Source: Dryas octopetala (Eukaryota; Streptophyta; Magnoliopsida; Rosales; Rosaceae). From it: a DNA stretch of 64,000 nt. How positions within the stretch are numbered: the stretch's first letter is position 1; each line of letters begins with the position of its first letter. A program made the position numbers and the translations under genes. The stretch lies in NCBI GenBank assembly GCA_963921425.1, contig OY992835.1:15190001-15254000 (forward strand), in the 5' to 3' direction. The notes under the pieces were generated by a model. The model searched no databases, had not been told where the DNA came from, and was given only the letters and a program-made list of their open reading frames with translations. Of the stretch, positions 21,256 to 32,018 are shown piece after piece.

Positions 21256-24199
21256 TCATGGCGCGCTCTTCTTTGTTCGAGCCAGCTCTTTGGCCAAACA
21301 CTCCTTCAGTCCCACCACCACCTCACTCATGGTTGGCCTTTCGGCAGCGTTTGTAGATACACATGCCATTGCTAGTTCCACAGCTTCCCAGGCAGAGTTA
21401 ACATTGAAAGTTCCCTCTAACTTGGGATCAACAATACTGTAGATGTCTCCTTTTTGAAGCAGCGAACCAACCCAATCGCTGATGTGAATTCTCTCATGTG
21501 TTTTCGAAAAAACAGGTCGACTTGTTATCATCTCTAACAGGACAATCCCAAAGCTATAAACATCACTTTTCTCATTTAACCTGTTTGACTTGCTGTACCT
21601 TCAAAGCCAAACATGCAACTCAAATCATATCTTTTGAAAAGGATTTTACTAAAATGCCCAGTTATAGTTCCTTTCTTCTTTCTTCTTCTTGCTTTATTTA
21701 ATTAAAGTTTGCTTCACTAACACATGCATATTAATACTTTAAATACTAATTAAGATGTCTAAATGAAACACTGCCACATTAATTAGGATTGTTAATTTGT
21801 AGCATTACTCAATCTAAAAAAAATACTTACTCAGGGGCAAGGTAGCCAGGAGTGCCAGCAACACCTGTTGATATATGAGTCCCATCAACTGGAGGGAAAA
21901 CTCTGGATAGGCCAAAATCAGATAGTTTGGCTTGAAAATTTCCATTCAGCAAGATGTTTGTTGATTTCACATCCCTGTGGATTATGGGTGGTGTACAACC
22001 GTAGTGCAGATACTCCAATCCTGCATTTCAAAATTCAGGCATCACTTGTCAAAAAATCAAATTCAAACAAGGATATTCTACAACAGGATTATGATTCTAT
22101 GAAAACCATTCAGTTGCAGACCTAGTGCAGCATCTGTTGCTATTTGAAGTCTACCTTCCCAAGTTGAGTTGGTATCTACATCCATAAAAAAATAAAAGAA
22201 TCTCAGACAATTTATTGATCAACGTACAATTTAGGAGTACTAAGAAATTGACAACTTCGCTACTGATGGAGTTATTTCAGTTGCTGCAGCCAAACCTGAA
22301 AGATATGCAAGTATGTCTCCCTTGGCCATGTACTCGTACACAAGCCCTTTTTTGTTTTTCTCATTGCAATATCCTATGAGGCTTGTCAAGTTTATATGAT
22401 GCACTCTCGTAAGAAGATCAACCTGTAATTCAAGAGGCCACAAATGCAAAATCTTAGTTCATTAATTATATATATGATTGACCTCAAAATCATTGCTTGC
22501 AATAGTTTAGTTGGACAACTTGCCTCTGCTTGAAATTGTTGAAACCCTTGAATTGAAGATGGCGAAAGCATCTTGACTGCTACTTGAGTTTTGTCTATGC
22601 GGCCATGATAAACTGTTCCAAATCCACCTTTGCCAAGAGTCCTCTCCAAGTTGTTGGTGATCTTGAGTATCTTAGAGTATGTAAACTGTCGTTTTGTTGA
22701 CTTGGACCCGAAGGTGGCTTTTGCATCATTACAAATAGTGATTATAACAAGTTATTAGTACATAAACAGTCGAACTCTTGCCATGAGTGTAGCACAAAGT
22801 GCCTCAACCTACATTTTATATGCTCACCAAAAAAAAAAAAAAAAAAAACTTAAACAAATGTTTGGAAGTCTTACCATGTTGATGTTGTCTTTTCCTTTTC
22901 AAGCCCCACCAGATAGCTGCTAAAGATAATAAGAGGATTGAAACTCCGGCGATTGACCCTATTACAGGAATAATGAAATTGTGCTTCTTCTTTTCACAAG
23001 AAACATTGCCAGATAGAGTTGGATTTTCGCACAAACTGACATCAAAATGGTTGACAGCAACAGTACTAGTTAGATGTTGATCAATTACAGGTACCAATGA
23101 TATAAATTCTGTAGTATTAGTAGCAGGTGTTATAATTCTCAGTATCCAGTTTGCTGGGATACACATGTGTGATCACAATTCCTGCAAGATTTACGTGTCC
23201 ACAACCTGATCATTTTATATTTATTTTCATGAAGATATAGAAACTGGTGGCATCTGTATAAATAGTTAATCGCTCTAAGTCAGTCAAACACGAAGTTTGG
23301 AGGTCATGGTTTTCTATAACAAGTATATATACCTTAATTTTAGGGAACCATTCTTTCTTTTTTCTATCAATCCTACCGGAACAGAGCCTGTGAGCTTGTT
23401 ATTCTCCAAATTTCTGCAAAGGTAAAGTAGTCTGTCAGTCACCATGCTTTCTAATAATCAATTAGCCCCATCATGTATAACCAAATAATTAACTTACAGG
23501 ACAGTTAAATTTGAGAATTGAGACCAAAATTCTGGAATTGTTCCTGTTAAGTTGTTGTTTGATAAATCCCTGAAATCATGAGCAGCTCAACTCATTTAAA
23601 ACTGAGGGCGCAAAATGAAATTAGGATCATATGCTGATATGAACACAAAGTAAAACATATATACTTACAATGTCTGTATCATGGTGAGCTTGGATATAGA
23701 AGGAGGTATCTCCCCTGTTAATCCACTTGAGGACAAGTCCCTGCAGATTGCATGTTCCATAACTTAAATTCACTAAAACATTTATGCATGGAATTAATTA
23801 AAATGATCAAGAGTAATTAAGTTTGAGAAGAGATACTGATATATACTTACAAGGATATGATTCTTGGGGGCTTATTTTCTGGATAGCTACACTTGACACC
23901 TTCCCATGAATACTTTTGAGGGGAACATGGATCTCCTTGCCAGTTTTTCTCAATTCCATAACTTGACTTGATGTTTGTGATTGCATCAACTAAGATTTTC
24001 ATAACACAAACAGAAAATCCCATCAAACTCAATCTTATTCAGTTACATAGTGGGTAAATAATAAGGCAATAAATCAATAAATAAGCTTGTGAAGTTGTGG
24101 GTGAGGAGAAATAATCTTATGTGTCATGCAGCACCCCCACCTTCTCTTTCTCTTGTCCAGCCACCGCTGGCGACCCCCCCTCCCTGCGGCTGCCTTCCT

Positions 24200-24243
<44 letters not shown>

Positions 24244-26026
24244 CAAGCAGAATTCAAAGGCACCCACCTGAACCGCCCTCCAGCTCAAACCACTTGGACG
24301 CCACGTAGCGCTCGTCGATTCGCTGCTCGATCGAGTTGACCAGAATTACGATAATATTTAATTCTTATTATTATTTAATTCTTTTTTATTTTTATTATTT
24401 AATTCTTTTTTATTTTTCATAATTCTTTTTTAAATGATAATATAATTTTATTTTTAAAAGTAGGTTCGTGCAGGTCACGTGATCAACTTTTAACGGAATT
24501 TTTGATAAACTTAACTGAATATACTTAATTGAAGCAAAGTGAAAACGAAGATCTCAACTGAAAATATGAGTATATATAGTTGGAGTCCTTTTAATAAAAT
24601 TTTCATAAAAATACTTACCATCTTGTTGGTTTGTTTCTAATATTGAGAACTTCTTTGCCATATAAATCTCGAAAGCATTGAGGATGGGTGGAAGGGTAGA
24701 GGTGTCAGCCGCAGAGATTGCAATCTGAACAGATTGTCCTGTAATATTCCAAGGCCTAATGCTGTAAACAGTAAATGTGGACAAGTAATCAGGAACGAAT
24801 GGATCAACAGTGCGCTCTCCATCTCTACTAACATAGAGCACTCTGGATTGGTTGGATTGGAGCTTTTCAACTTCTGCAAAGTGCAAGTAATAATAATACT
24901 CTGAACTTCTATCAGCACCCTCGGGTGGCTGGAAAGTAATAACCAATGAATTATCTGTTGGATCTATTGGCGTGGCAGCACTACTCATAACAACAGATGG
25001 TAGTCGGTAACCATTGTCCGATTCATCGTCGATGGTGAATGTGGTAATTAACTGTGTCCAATCATCCAGGTGATCATTATAAGGAAACCAGAAGCGATCA
25101 TGAATATCATATGGAAACCTATATATCAGACATGCATAGTTATAGAAGATGAGTGTTAGAATTAGAGCATCCAACAGACGCGAAACCGGCCAATTGGATC
25201 ATTCTACATACATATATTAATCTACTTACGTTCTGCTACAATGAGTACTCTCACCTGTATCCTGCATTCGGAATATTGGATATTAGACCCGTGTCGTAGC
25301 GCGAGACATATGCCAAGGTCTCGTTCTCTTGCGTTTCATAAGTGTCACTAGCTAAGGGCCTGAGTTCAATTCTTGATATAAATGGAACCCCGAAGCCTGT
25401 GTTCACCAAACAAACATGTATGTAGCTTCGCAGAGCGACATGTATGAGCTCCCTGTATGTTTTAAGAGAGGCATTCTTGAACCCCATTGAATCCCACAAG
25501 TTTGGTCCAAGATGGAGTTCGAATTCCGGTAGTTTATCTTGGCCATCGTAATTCCCATATAAGAAACCTGCTCGGATCAAATATCTGGTGCCACTTGTAA
25601 CGTTTATGTTGTAGCAGTTTCTGAATCCCTTAGGGAAGCTCCTAAGAGACTTGTACGGCTTTAGATTCTCATCTCTGTATTCATACGATACCAATTTACT
25701 TTCACCAGTGTCTATGAAGTTGGTGTCTGAAACATAAGTGATGCCTGTTGAAGTTTCACTGTAGCTGGGATTGTCTACTAGGCCACAATCTATGCTAATG
25801 AAGCCTGCAGATACAGACATATATTATAAATATATATAGATAGGTTCTTAATTGGGCATGTTATAATTTGTTGAACAAAATAATTAAACAAAGGATTATA
25901 ATAATGTAGATGTTCATATATACCTGACTGATCATCCAGGGCATGAACTAAGAGCATAAGGTAATTTAAAGTAAAACCACCTAACACTGCAAAGAGGAAG
26001 AATTGGTTGAATGTCCGAGACATCAT
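21256..26026 (-). CDS. Malectin-like/LRR receptor-like kinase (RLK2)
   Basis: Thirteen exons: 26026-25924, 25804-25255, 25118-24619, 23989-23851, 23740-23669, about 23570-23499, about 23414-23334, 23035-22875, 22717-22524, 22422-22296, 22175-22122, 22020-21831, 21598-21256. About 861 residues: signal peptide 1-29, malectin-like region about 34-380, YSWEGVKC hinge, three LRRs about 431-505, membrane span about 526-546, kinase about 580-850 (GKGGFG 588-593, Lys608, HRD 699-701, DFG 719-721, LAPE). It is an RD kinase of the IOS1/At1g51800 class, plasma-membrane receptors tied to immunity or cell-wall sensing. Oddities: exon 9 has lost the AG acceptor used by RLK1 (CACAG|ATGC has become TAATG|ATGC), and an AG 9 bp downstream keeps frame; the intron after exon 9 looks like GC-AG (GAG|GCAAGT); a net 4-bp gain near the end truncates the conserved tail at KKSAP. 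Probably functional, though early decay is possible. Confidence 0.8.
24060..24600. other. Intron insertion with (CT)n in RLK2
   Basis: The intron between exons 3 and 4 is about 630 bp here but only about 100 bp in RLK1. The extra DNA includes a GC-rich piece (GCCACCGCTGGCGACC), a (CT)n run of about 20 repeats at 24203-24241, and a TTATTATTTAATTCTTTTTT-type repeat at 24350-24430. The three open frames across it are not genes. Element class unknown. Confidence 0.6.
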
Positions 26027-26164
26027 TATGCTCTGGAAACAAGCTAGCTAGCTAGAGACTCGCAAATATGTCGTCAATGAATAGCACTTATATTATCTAT
26101 AAGTAGGCCATGGCTATTTCTAGAAGTGGAACTTTTTCTGTAACTTCCATGAATTTACGATGCA

Positions 26165-27110
26165 TGGGCGGACCTATAGAGGGGCCAGTGAAGGAAATTT
26201 CCCTCACTCACCCTTTGCCACAGCCATGAGCTTCCCCCAACAATCCAATAATTTTCTTACCGGTGGGGACAAGGTGTTTGACAAAATAGCTCAAAGAGAG
26301 AAGCTGATAGGGGCAATTGAGCAAGCTGCAGGGCAAAACACGTCTCAGTTGAAATTTTATTTATTTATTAATGTACCCGCCCAAGTTGGCCATCTCTCCA
26401 AATTTTCAAATCTCTCGATCATAATCTCTCATATTTACATTTAGTGTTAAATATGAGATGGGCCGGATGAGCTTCATGTAGTTTTTCAACAATCTAAACC
26501 GTCTATTTTTTAGGTCTTTATTTATAGATCATCCTTGTAAACAATTAGTCAAATCGGAAATCATTTGTCTATCTAACTTTGATCAAACAAATAGACGAAT
26601 CAAATATTTTCGATAAAATTGTCTATTTAATACTAAATGTGGGATCACACACTGGAAGCTTCCTGTATATATATATATACATACATTGTTTACTTAACAA
26701 TGTGATTCTTATTTTCTTAAAACTGATAACTTTTACTTTATTAGAGAATGACACACTTTTGATAATGTTAATATGATAATATTTTACATTTATATTTTTT
26801 GTAGTTGTTTATAATAATATATAGTAGTTTAATATTTATGTTACTACTAACATAAGAAGTATTATATAAGTATATATAACTAAATTTCAGTAATTAAAGA
26901 TACTCTAGCAGAAGTACAAATAATTAAAGACCGGCCTATATAGGGCCAAGTGAAGGCAATTGCCCTCACTCATCAGTTTGTCCACCATGAGCAACCAAAC
27001 AACCCAATATATCTTTGATATTTTCCATAAGGGCGGGGACAAGTTGCTTGGGGAAGTGCCTCAAAAAGAGGATGATAGGAACAACAATATTACAAGTTTA
27101 CAACTATAGC
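26165..27110. repeat. Two related dispersed-repeat copies
   Basis: About 26165-26340 and about 26930-27100 share a diverged pattern: (A/G)CCTATA..GGGCCA then GTGAAGG, CCCTCACTCA, CAACCCAATA-like, GGGGACAAG(G/T)TG and CTCAAA(A/G)AGAG. Neither has a sustained coding frame. About 26480-26600 holds another dispersed sequence (AACCGTCTATTTTTTAGGTC...AAATCGGAAATCATTTG) that is echoed in the first intron of the second TauE gene near 58040-58160. Confidence 0.5.
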
Positions 27111-27329
27111 TTGTAATATGGTATTCCCTTTCATCAATAAAAATATTGTTAGTGAATTCTTTCTCGAAAACTTCCTCTATCTTATCTCATAAACAAAAAT
27201 ATCTAAGTCCGCAGAGTAGTACATAAACTATTAAATTATGTGTTTCATTAATATATAATCATAAAATATGATCTGTTTAGCATGTTTCATATTGTCATTG
27301 GAGAAACAATGTATGAAGATGTGCATAAA

Positions 27330-27585
27330 TTACCCATTAATTAGTTGATTCTACAGCCAGAAGTAACACAGAAGGAGCTACTAGTTCAGAAGCCACAACC
27401 AAGTCAAGTCAAGAAATAAGAAATGTTGTGTGCTAGGCTGCTAGCTGTGCATACCAAGAAACAGAAGCAGTGGAATTTCCACAACAAGACGAATGTTCAA
27501 ATACATCAGTTGTAGGACCAAAGTTTGCAACGCGGCTTCAGTGGGACCATGGGTCATATCAACTTCTGGAGCATTATTTGGGTCA
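27330..27585. promoter_or_regulatory. RLK2 distal upstream block
   Basis: It starts AAATTACCCATTAATTAGTTG, continues with GAAGTAACACAGAAGGAG and AACCAAGTCAAGTCAAG, and ends near GGACCATGGGTCATA. It matches blocks at 14045-14300, 30138-30390 and 32390-32640. It is separated from RLK2 by about 1.2 kb of repeat-rich DNA. Inferred ancestral upstream sequence; function untested. Confidence 0.5.
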
Positions 27586-27606
27586 GTCTTTGCTACATAA
27601 ATATAT

Positions 27607-28330
27607 AACGCTAATTAGCACATTTGCCCCCTGACTTTTAGGTTTTTTCTCACTTGACCCCCTCACATTTATTTGTCTCATATAACCCTCTGAACTTTTA
27701 TGTTGTTTCCCACATTGCCTGATTCCGTCAACTTCGTCAACACCACCGTTAGAAATGCTGACGTGGCGTCTACGTGGCGGGGTAATTTCATCTTTTCAGT
27801 CATAAAGGACCAATCTTTGCCATGTTTGTGCCACGTGGTAATTTGTGAGATCCAATATGCCATGTTGGCAACCCTCTCACATTTTTTATTTAAAAATATA
27901 AAACTGCAATTTTAATTAAATCAAAAATTTTAATTTTTTTAAAAAAGCTTCTCTGGATTGTGCAATGGGGCTGAGGATGGGGGAGGGGGTGTGGGAGGGG
28001 CTGGGTGGGGGCGGGGGAGGGACTGAGTGGGGGTGGGCCAAGTTGGGGTTGGGCTGCGTAGGGCGGGGAGGGGCAGAGCAAGGGCAGGGCAGGGCTGGGT
28101 TGGGCTGGGCTACGTGGGGCGGATCGGAGCAAAGCAAGGGCGGGGCCGGGCAAGGTAGGGCTGGGCTGGGGCTGGGCGGGGGCTGGGTTATGTGGGGTAG
28201 ATCAGGGCAGAGAGAGGGCGGAGCGCGCAAATTGGGGGAGGGTGAGGCTGGGTGGGGAGGGGCAGGGCAGGGCTGCGTGGAGTTGGGGATGGGTGGGGGC
28301 ATGGCTGGCATGTGCAGAGAGAAAGAGAAG

Positions 28331-28376
<46 letters not shown>

Positions 28377-28782
28377 AAATGGGAGTTGTCGGCATGTGCA
28401 GTGGGTGGAGAGGGAGAGGTAGCCGGAATGTGCAGTGGGTGGGAAGAGAGGGTGGCCGGCCTGCGCAGTGGGTGAAGAGGGAAGGGTTTGGTTTGGTTTG
28501 GTTTTTTTTTTTTTTAATTTAATTGAATTTTAAAGATTTTATTTTTTAAATATTATTTTAATTTAAAGTTTTATTATTTTATTAATTTAAATATTATTTT
28601 AAATATATTTTACGGTTGAAATGACAAAATTAACCCTTCCACGTCAGCATTTCTAACGGTGGTGTTGACGGAATCGGACAACGTGGGAAACAGCATAAAA
28701 GTTCAGGGGATTATATGAGACAAATAAATGTGAAAGGGCAAAGTGAGAAAAAACCTAAAAGTTAGGGGGCAAATGTGCTAAT
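27607..28782. mobile_element. 1.2-kb foldback/TIR element with GC-rich core
   Basis: The left arm runs from TTAGCACATTTGCCCCCTGA through ACACCACCGTTAGAAATGCT; the right arm (about 28640-28782) is its inverted copy ending GGGGGCAAATGTGCTAA. Arms are about 150 bp and well matched. A TAA on each flank could be a 3-bp TSD. The core (27960-28480) is extremely G-rich on the plus strand, with GGGCTGGGCTGGG-type repeats and (GA)n at 28328-28371. The long Gly/Pro-rich open frames there are composition artefacts. Confidence 0.75.
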
Positions 28783-28789
28783 AAGCCTA

Positions 28790-29205
28790 TATATAATATA
28801 CATACAAAGTACAAAAGTAGAAACTAGAAAATATAGTTGTCTGGCCAATTTTTCCTATAACGTACCAAACATAGAGAATTTTCAAAGGATTTGGATAACT
28901 CATAATTGCTATAATTTAATATATATTCTTTGGAAATGAGAAAGGACCATAAATCTGGACAGGGTATTATTATTATTTTTTTTTTAGTCTAATGTATGAA
29001 TGTCATATAAGGTGGTATAAAATTGTAATATAAAAATGTAATAAGTGTAACATTACTGTATAAAAAATAAAAAATAAAAAAGTACCATAAATCTGGAGAC
29101 TAAAGAGTGGAGGAAGAGTTGGGTAATTAGGTTTACATCCTCGGTTTATTTAATTTTTTAATTGAAACTTGGTGATACTGTTAAATGTGGGTCTAGTCCT
29201 TTCAC
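28790..29205. other. Intergenic, nothing recognised
   Basis: AT-rich DNA with short A/T runs. No open frame or repeat structure of note. Confidence 0.4.
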
Positions 29206-29220
29206 TACATAATTCATTAG

Positions 29221-29466
29221 TTTTTTTTTTTTTTGTACAAGACGGGCCCAAGCCCAAAAGAAAAACCTAAACAACTATAGCTCTAGGACATAGAGTATCA
29301 AGAGCATTAGCAAAAAGTAAAGAGCAAACCTCAAGAGGAGGGAAATCAAACCAATTAACACCCAAATCCCTCCCCACACTTAAGGAGGCCAAATGATCAG
29401 CACAAAATTTTTGCTCACGATACACATGCCTCACCATGCAATTAGCAAGCCTCACCATGCTCACGA
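29221..29466 (-). mobile_element. 5'-truncated LINE with 15-bp TSD
   Basis: Minus-strand orientation: the T run at 29221-29234 is the poly(A) tail. The open frame on the minus strand (29464-29267) contains VRHVYREQKFCADHLASLSV, the C-terminal part of the RNase H-like domain of plant LINE polyproteins, and ends in a stop. Flanks TACATAATTCATTAG (29206-29220) and TACATAATTAATTAG (29467-29481) are a 15-bp target-site duplication with one mismatch. This is a classic dead-on-arrival insertion. Confidence 0.85.
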
Positions 29467-29787
29467 TACATAATTAATTAGCTTTGCATATATTTCCTCT
29501 TTCGATCTCTTTCAATTTTTATATTTATATTTCCGGTCCTTTGCTCCGATTGGCTTTGTGTGTAATAGTTGGTGGATTTGCAAATCTTTTTTTTTTCTCT
29601 CTAATATTTCCTTCATTGACTAAATAAACCTGCAAATTTTTTTATTTGAATCTGAATTCTCTGTAATTAATAAGAGATGAATTTGATGATTCAATCTAAT
29701 AGCTTGATTATGATTCGAATTTAATAACTCATTAAGTTAATGAAACAAATAAGAATTGTAGTGATTCCAAAATCCAATCTAATTGGC

Positions 29788-31357
29788 AAACTTGAAACCA
29801 CGAGGACAAAATATACTTTCAACTCAAAAATGTATTTTACCCTATAATCTATGAGGGGACCCTGTGGCCCTTTCTACAAGTTGAAGTTTTTGCAGTCATG
29901 GGAATTGTTATTGCACCTTCCATGAATTTATGAAGAAGGGACATGCATGCACCATGACCCATCGTTTACTGGCACCGCACCAAAACTGATGCCGTTGAAA
30001 CGTACACATGCCGTAAAAGCTCTATATCTATCACGTGTGATGTGCAGCATGCAGTAAATATAAATAAACACGCCATATATGGGGTTCACATCTAATTTAA
30101 GTAACCAAATTTTAATTCTGTGCTGTGGACATATAATATAATTACCCATTAATTAGTTGATTAATCTATGAGTGGCCAGAAGCAGAAAGTGGCCACAAGC
30201 AGAAAGTGACACAGAAGGGAAGTAGTAGTATGGAAGCTACAGGCAAGTCAAGTCAAGATTCTCACATAATTATATTCCATGCCCCACGCAGAAATAGGGC
30301 AATTTCCACAACAAATTGATTGATTTGATTGATTATTCCATTGTAGGACCAAATTTTAATGGACAATTAGGATTAACTTTAAGTTTAATTGCAACGTGAC
30401 TATTACTTCTCAACACGTAGACCATCTACCATACGAACAATGATAAGTGAAAAGATTACACCCTGCTGGAGAGATGTGCTCTTAAAACCAGGCGTAGAAA
30501 GAAAGAGTTGGGCAAAAACATAAACTGCACTTAGTGAGTGAATTAGTTATTCTTAATTATATTTAAACGACTTTTTACTGTTTTAATCTTTTAAAATAAT
30601 ATTTATTCTTTTTAATAATTTTGTTTAACAAATAGTAGATTAGGTAAACTAAATTTTGGTAAAGCTTGTAACACCAAAATTAATCTTCATTCTTACTTTA
30701 TAATAGTACTAGTCTCTTGACATGCGCTCTAAGAGTGTTAATTGGCTTTTTTATTATGTATTTTGTTCTCCTTGTTTTATAACTTTTCACTATTCTATGT
30801 TTTAAGGTGGTGGGATGTATTTTTTTATTTTTAAAATTTTGTTTTAATAATTGTATTTTACAATTATAATTCTATTTATTCGGTTGTATTTATGTGACTA
30901 TTTTTTTGAATGAAAGATAATTTAGATAATTTCATTTTTTGTGAAGCCTGTAATACCAAATTCTTCTTTTGCCTTTATAATTAAAAAAAAACAATACATA
31001 ACTAGGGATTTGCAAATTGTTTTTACTAATATTCGCTTCACATACTGATTGTACGAGGAGAAGGATAAATTCATGATGTGCCAGAATGCTTGAAGAATTA
31101 TTCGTTATTTTGAAGTCTTTTTAGTCTCCTTTAATAACGACATCTCAATCTGTTCTTTTTAGCCTCCCTTAATAACGACATACTCATTAAATGATGATTT
31201 AAAATCTTCTAAACATGAATGCATGAAAAGTACAGAGGGGACTGCTACTGCATGGAAGCTACTGCCAAGTCAAGGTTTTTGGATGCACGTGCATGACTCA
31301 TACTCATTGACTAAGTCGTTTGAAATGGATATATGAGATAATATCAAATTGGTCTCT
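29788..31357. repeat. Segmental duplication copy A (RLK upstream DNA)
   Basis: About 1.57 kb matching copy B at 32019-33596 in the same orientation at roughly 95 percent identity by eye. It opens with GTATTTTACCCTATAATCTATGAGGGGACC, contains CTTCCATGAATTTATGA and the ACCCATTAATTAGTTGATTAA block, and ends with GATAATATCAAATTGGTCTC. It contains no gene; the short open frames at 29928-30149 and the equivalent in copy B are not conserved as protein. Confidence 0.88.
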
Positions 31358-31850
31358 CAAAATGGATGTATGTCTAATTAATTCTTTTTTTTTTTTTTAA
31401 TTGAGGGCTAAGATTGAAGGGAAAAGTTTTTAGGGGGTGGGAAATTAAATTAATTTTTAGGTACATTTAGAAGCTCTCTCTTGCAATTATTAAAGCCACA
31501 AAGACGGACCAAAGAAAGCCCAAACTCAGGCATACAAAGGCTCAAAAAATTGTTATGTGGACAGTAATGTTCATACCTTTGTAGTTTGTATACACATATA
31601 TAAATGTTTAAGTAACAGTATTTTCAGCTCCAAAAATGTCAAAAGTTGGCTTCGCTCCCTTAGCACCAAAAAAATGTCAAAAGTTATTACCTTGACAAAA
31701 TAGGTAATAGCTAGGTTGGTAAGAGGTTTTTGTTTTTTGTTTGAGAATTTGGACCCTCATAGGCGCTAATAGTGAATCCATCAAAATTCTTGCACATGCC
31801 GTCAGCCTCCTTTCTCAACAAGATGTATTATGTTCTTATGAATTTAGTTT
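31358..31850. repeat. Copy of the RLK1 3'-flank block
   Basis: Homologous to 8107-8575 (see there). It joins copy A abruptly at about 31358 and is followed by only about 170 bp before copy B begins. In the RLK1 locus the same block is followed by the 4.3-kb receptor gene, so here the gene body appears to have been lost. Confidence 0.85.
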
Positions 31851-32018
31851 TAGAAAAAAATTGAAAGTAGTTTTAGAAAGCCCATTAGATGATCTTTCAA
31901 TCCCCCAACAAAACATTTGTTGAAAACAAGTGGATATTTTTTCCCCAAATTGAAGATTTGATTTTTGTTAAAATTATCCTAAGATTGCAAACTTCATAAA
32001 ACACAAAGATTAAATTGA

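Noticed and set aside
27916-28522. Long proline-rich (minus) and glycine-rich (plus) open frames
   Set aside because: They are produced by the strand-skewed G-rich core and the (GA)n of a foldback element. They have no start context and no conserved domain.
27607-28782. TAA flanks as proof of a PIF/Harbinger element
   Set aside because: A 3-bp AT-only TSD at an AT-rich site is weak evidence, and the termini do not match the usual PIF start, so the superfamily was left open.
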